Assembly (NCBI RefSeq): GCF_900116235.1
Contig: NZ_FPAA01000002.1
Span: 186,001-250,000 of the forward strand
Reading direction: 5' to 3'
DNA length: 64,000 nucleotides
DNA from: Marininema halotolerans
GTDB taxonomy: Bacteria > Bacillota > Bacilli > Thermoactinomycetales > DSM-45169
Shown here: one piece after another, positions 9,972 through 18,000 of the stretch
How the letters are laid out: each line of letters starts with the position of its first letter
Position numbering within the stretch: the stretch's first letter is position 1
Made by a program: the position numbers and the translations under genes
Notes under the pieces: model-generated
Told to the model about the DNA's origin: nothing
Databases searched by the model: none
The model's input: only the letters and a program-made list of their open reading frames with translations

Positions 9972-10724
9972 TTATCCTCTCGTTGCTATCCGTTGAAGAT
10001 AACCATCCATTTCGTTAATCACAATACAGTGGATGAGGATCATTGTTCCTGCCACATATCCTGCCACAACATCGGTCAGATAATGTGCCCCAAGATAGAT
10101 ACGACTCCAGCCAATTAATAAGATGAGGAGGAGACACGTTCCAGCAACCATCGCCTTGATTCGATAAGAAAGGGTACTTTTCATGGTTACATAGAGTATC
10201 AGTCCAAAAAACGAAAGGGCTCCCATCGTATGTCCACTTGGAAAGCTATACCCCTGAACTTCGATCAATGATGGTGTCGGACGTGTACGCTCGTAAACAT
10301 CCTTCAACACCGTGTTTACCACTGAGGTACCCAGCATTCCCATCGCAAACAGCATGGCGAAGCGAAATTGCCGACGAATGAAGAAGAATCCAATGATGAG
10401 TACCGTACCCGTTAACAACCACGGAACGGATCCCAACTCTGTAATATCTTTCATCATCGCCGTTAACTCTGGCGAAGCGATTTGCTTGGCCTCGTCAATC
10501 CATATCTTGTCGATACCCCATGCTTCCCGCTCCTGTACCTCTTCGGCTACTTTCAAAAAACGGTTCATCCCTATAACAGTTAAAGAAAGCGTCAAAATGT
10601 AGAAAACAATGAGGAGCCAAGGTCCATTCTTTTTGTTTCGGATGTTCACTTGCATCCCCCCAATTGGGACACCTTGTTTCACTTCATATTTTTTCAATAC
10701 CCGCTTGCATTTAAAAATAGACAT
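9972..10724 (-). CDS. PAP2-family membrane phosphatase
   Basis: A membrane phosphatase of about 250 residues, acting on a lipid phosphate such as undecaprenyl diphosphate or phosphatidate-type substrates. All three acid-phosphatase motifs are present: K-x6-RP (KDVYERTRP), PSGH (SFPSGHT) and SR-x5-H-x3-D (SRIYLGAHYLTD). About five or six hydrophobic segments surround them. A TTG at 10727 and an ATG at 10724 compete; I use the ATG. The start lies 7 nt after the stop of the upstream histidine-phosphatase gene, so translation is probably coupled. The exact substrate cannot be read from the sequence. Confidence 0.88.
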   Translation of the reverse strand: MSIFKCKRVLKKYEVKQGVPIGGMQVNIRNKKNGPWLLIVFYILTLSLTVIGMNRFLKVAEEVQEREAWGIDKIWIDEAKQIASPELTAMMKDITELGSVPWLLTGTVLIIGFFFIRRQFRFAMLFAMGMLGTSVVNTVLKDVYERTRPTPSLIEVQGYSFPSGHTMGALSFFGLILYVTMKSTLSYRIKAMVAGTCLLLILLIGWSRIYLGAHYLTDVVAGYVAGTMILIHCIVINEMDGYLQRIATRG

Positions 10725-10731
10725 CAACCCG

Positions 10732-11916
10732 TTATCCGCTCAACATAGAATCGTCCCAGATCCGTTCTATCTTTGCTTGTTTTGGGGTAAGCGTTACTTT
10801 AAACACGTCCGGATTACTCATTTGTTGCCATTCTGTATATCCGTAGAGCCTATTAAAGTAGGAAAGAAGCACAGTGGTGATCCCTCCATGTCCGACAATA
10901 ACTGCTCGATCCCAACCTTGTTCCAAAAAGTCAGTCAAAGCTGCGACTCCTCGATTCATCGCCTCTTGATTGGATTCACCCCCTGGCAAGCGACAATTAA
11001 AGTCTTCATAGGACTCTCGTAAGCGATCAAGCCAGTCGCCTCGTAATTCCGCTGCCAATACTCTTTCTGTCAAACGTTCATCAGTTTGAATGGGTAGACC
11101 CAGACGTTGAGCTAAGGGGGTTGCTGTGTCCATCGTCCGCCTCCAGGGACTCGCGAGAATCGCTTTGGGGTTAAAGGAGGCTAAAAATGCCCCTAATTTC
11201 TTCGCTTGCTCCCGTCCTTGTGCAGTTAAAGTAGCTTCTGCTGCTTGGTCGGTTGCTTGACAGTGACGTACAAGAAAAAGGGTCACTTCTTTCGTTACTG
11301 GAAACTTGAAGTCTTCATGGACTAGATGATGGGTGCATCCGATGCGATGGATTTTCCAGCCGGTATATGTATCGTAGATCAGATGTGTCACCGATGTATT
11401 GTCAATCTTGGTAAGACCCGGCCCATGTGCCCCCTCACTGATTGCGTGAAGAACCGTATTAATCCCCCCACCATGACTCACTACAGCGATCGCTTCACCC
11501 GGGTGTTTTTTTGCTAACGCCTCTAACCGATGGAGCATGCGCTGTTGCGTGGAGGCAGTTCCTTCCACGCCAAATTCATCCCCGTGTTGCCACACCCTCT
11601 CCCAGGCATCGGGGTAGTTTTCCTTAATCTCTGATATTAACTTCCCTTCCCATTCTCCCATTTTCCGCTCTCTTAAATCGTTAAACGTCTGAACAAAAAG
11701 AGAACTTCCTTCAGCGATGGGAACGGCGGTTTCTATGGCTCGGTCAAGATCACTTGCATAGACACCCTGTAGCCTTTTCCCTAAAAACCGCTTCCCTAGC
11801 CGTTGGGCCTGTTCTTTACCTACAGAAGAAAGGGGCATATTCAGATGCCCCTGAAGCCGTTTCTCTTGATTCCACTTGGTTTCACCATGACGGATTAAGT
11901 ATACGTGCGTCTCCAT
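10732..11916 (-). CDS. Tandem histidine phosphatase (two phosphoglycerate mutase-like domains)
   Basis: A 394-residue protein with two complete histidine-phosphatase domains in one chain. Domain 1 (about 1-200) has the catalytic RHGETKWN motif, RERKMGEWEG and the second histidine in VVSHGG. Domain 2 (about 208-394) has RHCQAT, TERVLAAEL and IVGHGG. Usual family members such as CobC or YhfR have one domain of about 200 residues, so this is a duplication or fusion. The ATG at 11916 (METHVYL) follows GGTGGAAGAG; an upstream in-frame ATG at 11940 has no good ribosome binding site. It sits upstream of the PAP2 phosphatase with a near-zero gap. Substrates are unknown. Confidence 0.88.
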   Translation of the reverse strand: METHVYLIRHGETKWNQEKRLQGHLNMPLSSVGKEQAQRLGKRFLGKRLQGVYASDLDRAIETAVPIAEGSSLFVQTFNDLRERKMGEWEGKLISEIKENYPDAWERVWQHGDEFGVEGTASTQQRMLHRLEALAKKHPGEAIAVVSHGGGINTVLHAISEGAHGPGLTKIDNTSVTHLIYDTYTGWKIHRIGCTHHLVHEDFKFPVTKEVTLFLVRHCQATDQAAEATLTAQGREQAKKLGAFLASFNPKAILASPWRRTMDTATPLAQRLGLPIQTDERLTERVLAAELRGDWLDRLRESYEDFNCRLPGGESNQEAMNRGVAALTDFLEQGWDRAVIVGHGGITTVLLSYFNRLYGYTEWQQMSNPDVFKVTLTPKQAKIERIWDDSMLSG

Positions 11917-11969
11917 ATCGAATGCTCTTCCACCTTCCATCTTTTATTGATGTACATGGATCCCAAGGC

Positions 11970-12443
11970 TTAATTCCCGATATCCGCCGAACCTGCTGGT
12001 TTAAGCTCCCAATTGCCTTCTTTATTTTTATTGGCTAGAAACACTGCTGTATTGGGAGTCAGCCCCTTCGATATCGGGTCAAAGTCTCCCTTATTCCGGT
12101 GATGTTTAACAGTACGCACAACCTCATCCCCTTTGACAAAAACGAGGTATTTGTATTGATCGTCATCCATCCCACTGCTTAGTCCCTCCCATTCAAAGCC
12201 CAAACATTTATTCATTGCCTTCTTTGTAGTATAAGGAGGAAAGATATATAGCCTGTCCCATTTAAAATTACTCGCCACGTAACTCATCCGCAAAAGTCCA
12301 TTTCCTGTGGCGCCCCCGTCACTATCGATGACCTTTTTCACACCCGCGTTGATATCATCTTCTAAGCTTGGTTGTGGCGTACAGGCTGATAAGACCAATA
12401 AGCTAGCTACAATAAAAAATAAAACGCGCTGCCACTTCATCAT
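11970..12443 (-). CDS. Putative lipoprotein of unknown function
   Basis: I do not recognise the family. The protein begins with a short basic stretch and a hydrophobic segment ending in the lipobox LSAC (Cys at residue 21), so it should be a membrane-anchored lipoprotein of about 157 residues. The mature part is mixed alpha/beta with no known motif. ATG at 12443 follows GGAGGG at 8 nt; the frame extends upstream to 12473 but lacks a better site. It is followed 53 nt later by the histidine-phosphatase gene on the same strand. Confidence 0.75.
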   Translation of the reverse strand: MMKWQRVLFFIVASLLVLSACTPQPSLEDDINAGVKKVIDSDGGATGNGLLRMSYVASNFKWDRLYIFPPYTTKKAMNKCLGFEWEGLSSGMDDDQYKYLVFVKGDEVVRTVKHHRNKGDFDPISKGLTPNTAVFLANKNKEGNWELKPAGSADIGN

Positions 12444-12482
12444 GGTGTAACCCTCCTTTCCCTTATTATACAAAAGAAAAAT

Positions 12483-12512
12483 GAAAAACGCCTGGGACAG
12501 TCCCTAGGCGTT
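12483..12512 (-). terminator. Terminator of map
   Basis: On the minus strand AACGCCTAGGGAC and TGTCCCAGGCGTT pair almost perfectly and are followed by T-rich sequence. It lies ten bases downstream of the map stop codon. Confidence 0.88.
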
Positions 12513-12521
12513 ATCCCCCTT

Positions 12522-13268
12522 TTATAACTTCGTTAAGATCTCATAGCCCTCTTCCGTTACTGCAATGGTATGTTCATACTGAACACATAGGGATCCATCC
12601 ACCGTCCGTGCGGTCCAACCATCTGCATCCACCCGTGCCCGCCAATTTCCTGCGGTAATCATCGGCTCTACTGCTAACACCATACCCGCCTGAATCTTAG
12701 GTCCGGTATGCGGAAGACCGAAATGAGGGATCGGTGGTTCTTCCCACAAGTTCTGTCCAACCGCGTGCCCTGTAAACTCTCGTACGACTCCATACCCTTC
12801 TGCCTCTGCATAGGATTGAATCGCCCACCCAATATCACCAATTCGATTTTCTGGACGAATCTGTTCGATTCCACGGTGTAGACTTTCGAGACCCACTTTT
12901 AACAATCGATCCACTTCAGGTGCTACCTCTCCAATGGTATAGGTCCAGCCAGAATCTCCATGATAGCCTTGATATTGTGCACCGACATCTAATGTCACGA
13001 TATCTCCTTCTTCTAAAGGAACTTCTGTCGGAAAGCCATGACAAATCACATCATTAATCGCTACACAGATGGATCCAGGGAAACCATGATGACCTTTAAA
13101 ACTCGGCTTTGCCCCCCGTTTGAGTATCCAATCCTCGACCAAGCGATCCAATTGCTTCGTCTGAACACCCGGTCGTATGTTTTCTGCCAATAAAGCATGA
13201 CACTCCGCGACAATCTTACCGGCTTCCCTCATCAAAGCCAGTTCTTTCGTTGAACGAATGGTTGTCAT
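12522..13268 (-). CDS. map: Methionine aminopeptidase, type I
   Basis: Removes the initiator methionine from nascent proteins in the cytosol. The 248-residue chain has the five metal ligands in the expected places: Asp in TLDVGAQ (about 97), Asp in HGDSGW (about 108), His in TGHAVG (about 171), Glu in EPMI (about 204) and Glu in YEHT (about 235). The ATG at 13268 follows a strong AAGGAGGTGG, so the upstream in-frame ATG at 13295 is not used. It stands alone, with its own terminator. It is not beside the ribosomal protein operon, so it may be a second map copy like Bacillus yflG. Confidence 0.94.
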   Translation of the reverse strand: MTTIRSTKELALMREAGKIVAECHALLAENIRPGVQTKQLDRLVEDWILKRGAKPSFKGHHGFPGSICVAINDVICHGFPTEVPLEEGDIVTLDVGAQYQGYHGDSGWTYTIGEVAPEVDRLLKVGLESLHRGIEQIRPENRIGDIGWAIQSYAEAEGYGVVREFTGHAVGQNLWEEPPIPHFGLPHTGPKIQAGMVLAVEPMITAGNWRARVDADGWTARTVDGSLCVQYEHTIAVTEEGYEILTKL

Positions 13269-13413
13269 CTGCCCACCTCCTTGAATGATTCGCAAATCGA
13301 CCCCTCTTGACTATATGTACACACAACCCCTTACAGACATTGGGGTTATTAATTCCCCAGAAGTCCCCTTGATGCTTCACCCCTCCTTTGCCCAACACAC
13401 TTGGTCAATCATG

Positions 13414-13443
13414 AAAAAAGGAAGCGTTAAAACGCCCCCTTTT
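13414..13443 (-). terminator. Terminator downstream of the YheC/D gene
   Basis: AAAAGG-x2-GCGTT-x2-AACGC-x2-CCTTTT forms an interrupted stem, ending on the minus strand in a run of T. Confidence 0.65.
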
Positions 13444-13505
13444 ATCAAAGGCAACTCTTCTCTATCCCCTATAAAATGCGAACCGTTTCGCTAACTATTC
13501 CATAC

Positions 13506-14243
13506 TTATCCGGCTTGCTTTCTTAATTTTAACACACGGTAAAAGGCAGGCAGATCCCCATGCTTAAAGACCATCAAACCAGGCGTGATATTCACCTCGT
13601 AAATCCAAATATGCCCCTTTGCATCAATGCCAAGATCGACACCAAACTCTCTCCATTTAGGAAAGGATCGACCGATGGTACGAGCCGCCCCTACGCAGAC
13701 GGATTCGATATTCTTCATCATTCGATGTCTTTCCATCGCATGATAACCTAACCCACGCTCTAAGATCTCATCGACTGAAACCGGTGTACCCCCACTATGG
13801 CGATTTGTGACAATCCGGCTCTTCGTTGCAACCTTTGCCACAGCCCCAGCCATTTGCCATTTGCCATTAATTCGAACAAGATGTACACGAATATCAAAGA
13901 AATTTCCATCCTTCGTCAGACTCGCGATCCCTTGTTGTACAATATAACGGCGTTTGATCTGGACACGACGAATTTGCCCCAAAACAGCGGAAGTACTTGA
14001 ATGGAAGCTAGACCCTCCTTCTCGCGTACGTACCCGATAGTGTTTTGCCCCCAGGCGATCCACTCGAATGATCCCCCTTCCTCTTGCACAATCGTTGGGC
14101 TTCACATATACGCTAGGATATTGATTCAGCATGTGGGTCAAACTGTTTAATTCCAACCACTTCGTTGCCGGAACATGAGCGGATGTTAATGCATTTTTCT
14201 TTAATAACATGACATTACCGATTTTACTAATTACACTTGCCAT
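13506..14243 (-). CDS. YheC/YheD-family endospore coat-associated protein (ATP-grasp)
   Basis: A 245-residue protein with the ATP-grasp-like fold of the YheC/YheD family, whose Bacillus members are associated with the spore coat. Typical segments are YVKPNDCARGRGIIRV (nucleotide-binding loop), a YIVQQGI strand, FDIRVHLV, and IYEVNITPG near the C-terminus, where Glu and Asn normally ligand Mg. It is shorter than full-length YheC/D (about 360-450 aa) and lacks their N-terminal half. ATG at 14243 follows GGGGGAG. A second family member lies 3 kb away (17046-17858). The reaction is unknown. Confidence 0.85.
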   Translation of the reverse strand: MASVISKIGNVMLLKKNALTSAHVPATKWLELNSLTHMLNQYPSVYVKPNDCARGRGIIRVDRLGAKHYRVRTREGGSSFHSSTSAVLGQIRRVQIKRRYIVQQGIASLTKDGNFFDIRVHLVRINGKWQMAGAVAKVATKSRIVTNRHSGGTPVSVDEILERGLGYHAMERHRMMKNIESVCVGAARTIGRSFPKWREFGVDLGIDAKGHIWIYEVNITPGLMVFKHGDLPAFYRVLKLRKQAG

Positions 14244-14383
14244 AAAAACTCCCCCGTCTCATTCTTGTATAACAAGCCCATCTACTCTCATACTCCCCAT
14301 GCAAATCTGTCAGCTACCCCAAGCTTCCATTGTAGGGGAAGCAAGATTTCTCCCTGTCGTTACAAACAGACTATTCGATGGAG

Positions 14384-14412
14384 TTGACGCATGAGATGTC
14401 ATGGCTTAAATT
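14384..14412 (+). promoter_or_regulatory. Promoter of trmB
   Basis: TTGACG, a 17-nt spacer and TAAATT, about 34 nt upstream of the trmB start codon. Confidence 0.7.
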
Positions 14413-14445
14413 TAAAAAGCAAAATTGATAAACAAGGAGACAACC

Positions 14446-15099
14446 ATGCGACTGCGACGGAATCCTGAGGCAAAACAGATGATCTTAAACCACCCACAAG
14501 TCGTGTTAGATCCTACCCAATTACGTGGATCTTGGCGCTCCCTCTTTGGTAACGATCATCCCCTTTATTTAGAACTCGGTACAGGTAAAGGGCAGTTTCT
14601 CTCCCGTGCTCATAACCAATATCCAGACATTAACTGGATTGGAGTCGAACGAATTGAAGAAGTTCTGCTCCAGGCCTTGCAAAAAAGCAACCCCCTTGAA
14701 CACCCTCCATCCTCTATTCACAATCTCCGCTTTTTATGGATGGATGTTAAGGATCTCGGCGAAGCGTTTGACCCTGGGGAAGTGGACCGCATTCACCTGC
14801 ATTTTAGCGACCCGTGGCCAAAGAAACGCCATCAGAAGCGGCGCCTTACCTATCGAAGCTTCCTAGCCATTTACCGACAGGTATTAAAGCAGGATGGGTA
14901 CTTACAATTAAAGACGGACAACGAACATTTATTCGACTTCTCACTTGAAGAACTACCGAACCATGGATTTCACATTGTAGAACAGACACGGGATCTTTAT
15001 GAAACACCCCTTGTGAAGGAAAATATCCCGACGGAGTACGAAGAGAAATTTACGGCCCAAGGAATGCCGATATATTTCCTCCGTGCACAACCTCGTTGA
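14446..15099 (+). CDS. trmB: tRNA (guanine(46)-N7)-methyltransferase TrmB
   Basis: Uses S-adenosylmethionine to methylate G46 in the variable loop of tRNA. The SAM-binding motif ELGTGKGQF lies near residue 43-51, and the family signature HFSDPWPKKRHQKRRL is present around 120. The length of 217 residues is typical. ATG at 14446 follows AAGGAG by 6 nt; the frame is open from 14425, but that ATG has no ribosome binding site. Monocistronic, with a sigma-A promoter upstream. Confidence 0.95.
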   Translation: MRLRRNPEAKQMILNHPQVVLDPTQLRGSWRSLFGNDHPLYLELGTGKGQFLSRAHNQYPDINWIGVERIEEVLLQALQKSNPLEHPPSSIHNLRFLWMDVKDLGEAFDPGEVDRIHLHFSDPWPKKRHQKRRLTYRSFLAIYRQVLKQDGYLQLKTDNEHLFDFSLEELPNHGFHIVEQTRDLYETPLVKENIPTEYEEKFTAQGMPIYFLRAQPR

Positions 15100-15113
15100 T
15101 CGATAACGCTTGG

Positions 15114-15141
15114 TTGACTTTTTTTGTATGTCCGATATAAT
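15114..15141 (+). promoter_or_regulatory. Promoter of rpsD
   Basis: TTGACT, a 16-nt spacer and a perfect TATAAT. The transcript would have a leader of about 210 nt before rpsD. Confidence 0.85.
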
Positions 15142-15147
15142 ATAGTT

Positions 15148-15358
15148 TTGTATGACTCAACGTGTTCCTTTCTAGGGGAACCCGAGGATAGCTCAGCAAC
15201 GAACGGTGATGGAATCACCCTCACTGGTCAGCCTTGCAACGATTTTTTTTTGCAAGTGCCCCACTTTTCGTCGCTATCCGGAAAGTGAAGGCAATCCGAG
15301 CCGACCAGCCATACCCGGTTGTTTGCATCAGTACGCAAATTGAAAGGAGCCAATTCAC
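15148..15358 (+). promoter_or_regulatory. Structured rpsD leader, probable S4 autoregulatory RNA
   Basis: The leader contains several complementary pairs: GGATAGC (15184-15190) with GCTATCC (about 15272-15278), GGTGAT/ATCACC, CTTGCAA/TTGCAAG, and CTGGTC with GACCAG (about 15303). Some pairings are mutually exclusive. In Bacillus subtilis, ribosomal protein S4 represses rpsD through such a leader. I infer the same here from position and structure; an Rfam covariance search would decide. Confidence 0.7.
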
Positions 15359-15958
15359 ATGGCACGTTACACAGGACCTCGTTGGAAATTGAGCCGTCGC
15401 CTGGGGATCTCTCTCTCCGGTACCGGTAAAGAACTCAAACGCCCTTACCCACCAGGGCAACATGGTGCTAACCAACGCCGTAAGCTTTCTGAGTATGGTA
15501 TTCAGTTGCAAGAAAAACAAAAGCTTCGCTTTATGTACGGTTTGAATGAAAAACAATTCCGTACCCTCTTTAATAAAGCTGGCAAAATGAAAGGGATTCA
15601 TGGGGAAAACTTCATGAAGTTGCTCGAATCCCGTCTTGACAACCTTGTTTACCGTCTTGGTTTTGCTCGTACTCGCTCTCAAGCGCGTCAGTTGGTCGTT
15701 CACGGACATATCACGGTTAATGGCAAAAAGGTCGACCGTCCATCTTTCAAAGTGAGCCTTAATGATGCAATCAGCCTCCGGGAAAAAAGCCGCAATCTGA
15801 CCATTGTTAAAGAAGCATTGGCAGAACGCTCCTTCCTACCTGAGTACCTGACCTTTGATGAGAACAAGATGGAAGGTACTTTCTCTCGTTTGCCAGAACG
15901 GGATGAACTACCTGCTGAAATCAACGAACGTCAAATCGTTGAATTCTACAGCCGTTAA
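15359..15958 (+). CDS. rpsD: 30S ribosomal protein S4
   Basis: A primary 16S rRNA-binding protein of the small ribosomal subunit, also a regulator of its own mRNA in Bacillus. The 199-residue length matches the family (200 in B. subtilis). The S4 RNA-binding domain is recognisable ([18 protein letters not shown], then [17 protein letters not shown]). ATG at 15359 follows AAAGGAG. As in Bacillus, it lies alone near tyrS, outside the main ribosomal operons. Confidence 0.98.
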   Translation: MARYTGPRWKLSRRLGISLSGTGKELKRPYPPGQHGANQRRKLSEYGIQLQEKQKLRFMYGLNEKQFRTLFNKAGKMKGIHGENFMKLLESRLDNLVYRLGFARTRSQARQLVVHGHITVNGKKVDRPSFKVSLNDAISLREKSRNLTIVKEALAERSFLPEYLTFDENKMEGTFSRLPERDELPAEINERQIVEFYSR

Positions 15959-15988
15959 TCCTATCGGATAAAAAGCGCGTTCCTATTT

Positions 15989-16031
15989 AAAAAAAGCCCC
16001 CTTTGAGTAACACTTGAAGGGGGCTTTTTTT
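15989..16031. terminator. Bidirectional terminator after rpsD
   Basis: AAAAAAAGCCCCCTT and AAGGGGGCTTTTTTT pair perfectly around an 11- to 13-nt loop. A/T runs on both sides let it serve rpsD and the convergent DUF1259 gene. Confidence 0.9.
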
Positions 16032-16057
16032 GTTTGGAAAAAGTACTCCCGTATCGA

Positions 16058-16882
16058 CTACCTTGAACCCAAGGCACTAAAAATACGAGCGACCTTGCGG
16101 GCAAACACAAGTGGGTTGCCTTTATTGATAAAATCAAGGGTAACAATCTGTGGATCCTGGAAGAGGAATCGCCGATCCAATGTGGAAAACTTCAGACCCC
16201 CTTGCCTTCGAACGGCCTGAAGAAGGGTGTTTACTTCCCTTTCTAAAACGCCAATGGTACCTCCATTTAAAGCTATCCCATTTTTCGGACTTTCAAAACG
16301 AAAAATTGATGGAATTGCTATAATGGACTCCGTCGGCTCCCCTTGAATGGTGGTCGTAAGCGAGCGACTTCTAATGGATACACAGGTGGTACTAAAACTA
16401 ATGAAGGGAGAACCACCAATAATTTGCGAAAAACGATTGCATAACAGTTGAAAAGCACGGGTGGGTTTAGGTGGCTCAAGTTTAGCTACCTGCGGTAGCA
16501 CATCAAGGGCATTACGAACTTTTCGAGCAAAGGTGATGGGATTCCCCACATTTTGTAGATAGACATTGTTTAAGACAGGATTGGCTAGAATAACGTTATT
16601 TCCAATTGCAGATACCTCAATACCACCTTGTCTTTTGATCACATTTACAAATGGGGTGATCTCGCGATCACGAACCGCTACCGTTCCTAGATTGAGTGTT
16701 TGTCCAGCTTTACGAGTGGGTTCAAAGGTAAAAAAGTTGGCAAGGGGATCGTGTACCTGCACATTATCCACGGTTAAACGAAAAGTCCGACGATTAAAAA
16801 CGACACACGTCCCGTTAAGTATTTGGCTATCTGCGCCAATGATATTGGCAAGACGTGTACATAGTCTTTGCACATTCCCCAT
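16058..16882 (-). CDS. Duplicated, degenerate DUF1259 protein
   Basis: A 274-residue protein made of two homologous halves (about 1-135 and 142-274). Each half shows the DUF1259 (LppY/LpqO-like) layout: C-x2-LAxIIG, a variable beta stretch, a GT-x-xVxxRE-x5-V step, QGG and NPxxFARKVRxAL at the end. The histidines usual in the family's VTALHNH segment are absent; the matching places read SAIGNN and STLDRR, so any metal or catalytic role has probably been lost. ATG at 16882 follows AAGGAG; an upstream ATG at 16984 lacks a site. It sits between two YheC/D spore genes, which hints at a sporulation role but proves nothing. Confidence 0.7.
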   Translation of the reverse strand: MGNVQRLCTRLANIIGADSQILNGTCVVFNRRTFRLTVDNVQVHDPLANFFTFEPTRKAGQTLNLGTVAVRDREITPFVNVIKRQGGIEVSAIGNNVILANPVLNNVYLQNVGNPITFARKVRNALDVLPQVAKLEPPKPTRAFQLLCNRFSQIIGGSPFISFSTTCVSIRSRSLTTTIQGEPTESIIAIPSIFRFESPKNGIALNGGTIGVLEREVNTLLQAVRRQGGLKFSTLDRRFLFQDPQIVTLDFINKGNPLVFARKVARIFSALGSR

Positions 16883-17016
16883 ATTTCCTGCTCCTTCCAA
16901 AATAACGTACCACGATAGCTTATGTACATGGGAACTGTCATGGAAGGTTGTCAAATGACTAAAAATCGCCCATTTTAATATCAATTAACAATTAATATTG
17001 TTGACTTCACCAATCA

Positions 17017-17043
17017 AAAGCCACCCCATTGTTGGGCGGCTTA
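17017..17043 (-). terminator. Terminator of the second YheC/D gene
   Basis: On the minus strand AAGCCGCCC and GGGGTGGCTTTT pair around a short loop; it overlaps the stop codon region of the gene ending at 17046. Confidence 0.7.
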
Positions 17044-17045
17044 TT

Positions 17046-17858
17046 TTAGCGATACTTGCTGAGCATTCTTTTCAACGCTTTCTTGTTATACGTTCTAGGT
17101 CGATGACGTTGGGGGAATTTTTTTCGAAATGTTCTTCGATAGGCCACAATCCGTCGATACGCCGCTGGATCTCCTAAGAGAAAAGGGTTTAAATTAAGCC
17201 GTACATAATTGACTTCAAAGATCCATACCCTCCCTCTGGAGTCAATACCTGCATCCACTGCAAATTCAAAATCCGTTGGCATTAACCGTCCGACCTCATT
17301 TGCCGCCGCTCTTCCAGCTTGATTTAGCTGTCTCTGAATCCGTTCATGACTTTCAGGTGGGCATACCAAGTGTGAACGTATCAATGTCGAAAGCGGTACA
17401 GCTTTCCCTCCTCCAATAATGCCAGCCGTTACTCCGCCAGCAGGACCTACTCTCCCCACGATTCCTCCTACCATCCACTCATTGTTTCCTTTTAGCATAT
17501 GAATTCGAACATCAAAAGGGCGTCGATTCCGCGTAACACTATCGATTCCCTGCTGTAATAAAAAGCCGTTGCGGGCTGTCCACGAAGACAGATAGTTCCA
17601 CAGCGAATCAAAAGTCGCCATCCGGCTTTTACTTTTGCTCTCAACAATAAATCCATTTCCATCACGTGTAATTCGCAGCACGCCAATTCCTTGATACCCT
17701 TGGTTTGGTTTTAAATAAAGAATCGGGTACTTTTGCACCATTTGAGCTAACGCGACTCGGCTAAATTTCCTAGTTTCTGGCGTGAATTGAGCGGTCGTTG
17801 CGCGCTTTGCCAAATGATCCAAGATCGCTCTCTTGTTTCTTCGATCCTGCAGTCCCAT
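17046..17858 (-). CDS. YheC/YheD-family endospore coat-associated protein (second copy)
   Basis: A 270-residue relative of the protein at 13506-14243, with the same landmarks: YLKPNQGYQGIGVLRI, FLLQQGID, FDVRIHML and IFEVNYVR. The C-terminus is strongly basic (KKFPQRHRPRTYNKKALKR), which the other copy lacks. ATG at 17858 follows AAAGGGAG by 6 nt; the frame stays open to 17906 but that region reads as leader. Family members in Bacillus are linked to the spore coat. It lies next to the DUF1259 gene on the same strand. Confidence 0.85.
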   Translation of the reverse strand: MGLQDRRNKRAILDHLAKRATTAQFTPETRKFSRVALAQMVQKYPILYLKPNQGYQGIGVLRITRDGNGFIVESKSKSRMATFDSLWNYLSSWTARNGFLLQQGIDSVTRNRRPFDVRIHMLKGNNEWMVGGIVGRVGPAGGVTAGIIGGGKAVPLSTLIRSHLVCPPESHERIQRQLNQAGRAAANEVGRLMPTDFEFAVDAGIDSRGRVWIFEVNYVRLNLNPFLLGDPAAYRRIVAYRRTFRKKFPQRHRPRTYNKKALKRMLSKYR

Positions 17859-17954
17859 CAGCTTCTCCCTTTCTATTCCCATACGGATGCAACAAGGTAC
17901 GCACATTCTTCCTTTAAGGTGAGGGCTGTTGGTCCTATTCTGCTACGATTCAAC

Positions 17955-17986
17955 AAAAAAAGATCGCCTCAAATGGTTGAAGCGAT
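17955..17986 (-). terminator. Terminator of tyrS
   Basis: On the minus strand GATCGCTTCA and TGAGGCGATC pair (one bulge) and are followed by seven T residues, 15 nt past the tyrS stop. Confidence 0.88.
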
Positions 17987-18000
17987 CCCACTTTGCTTGA

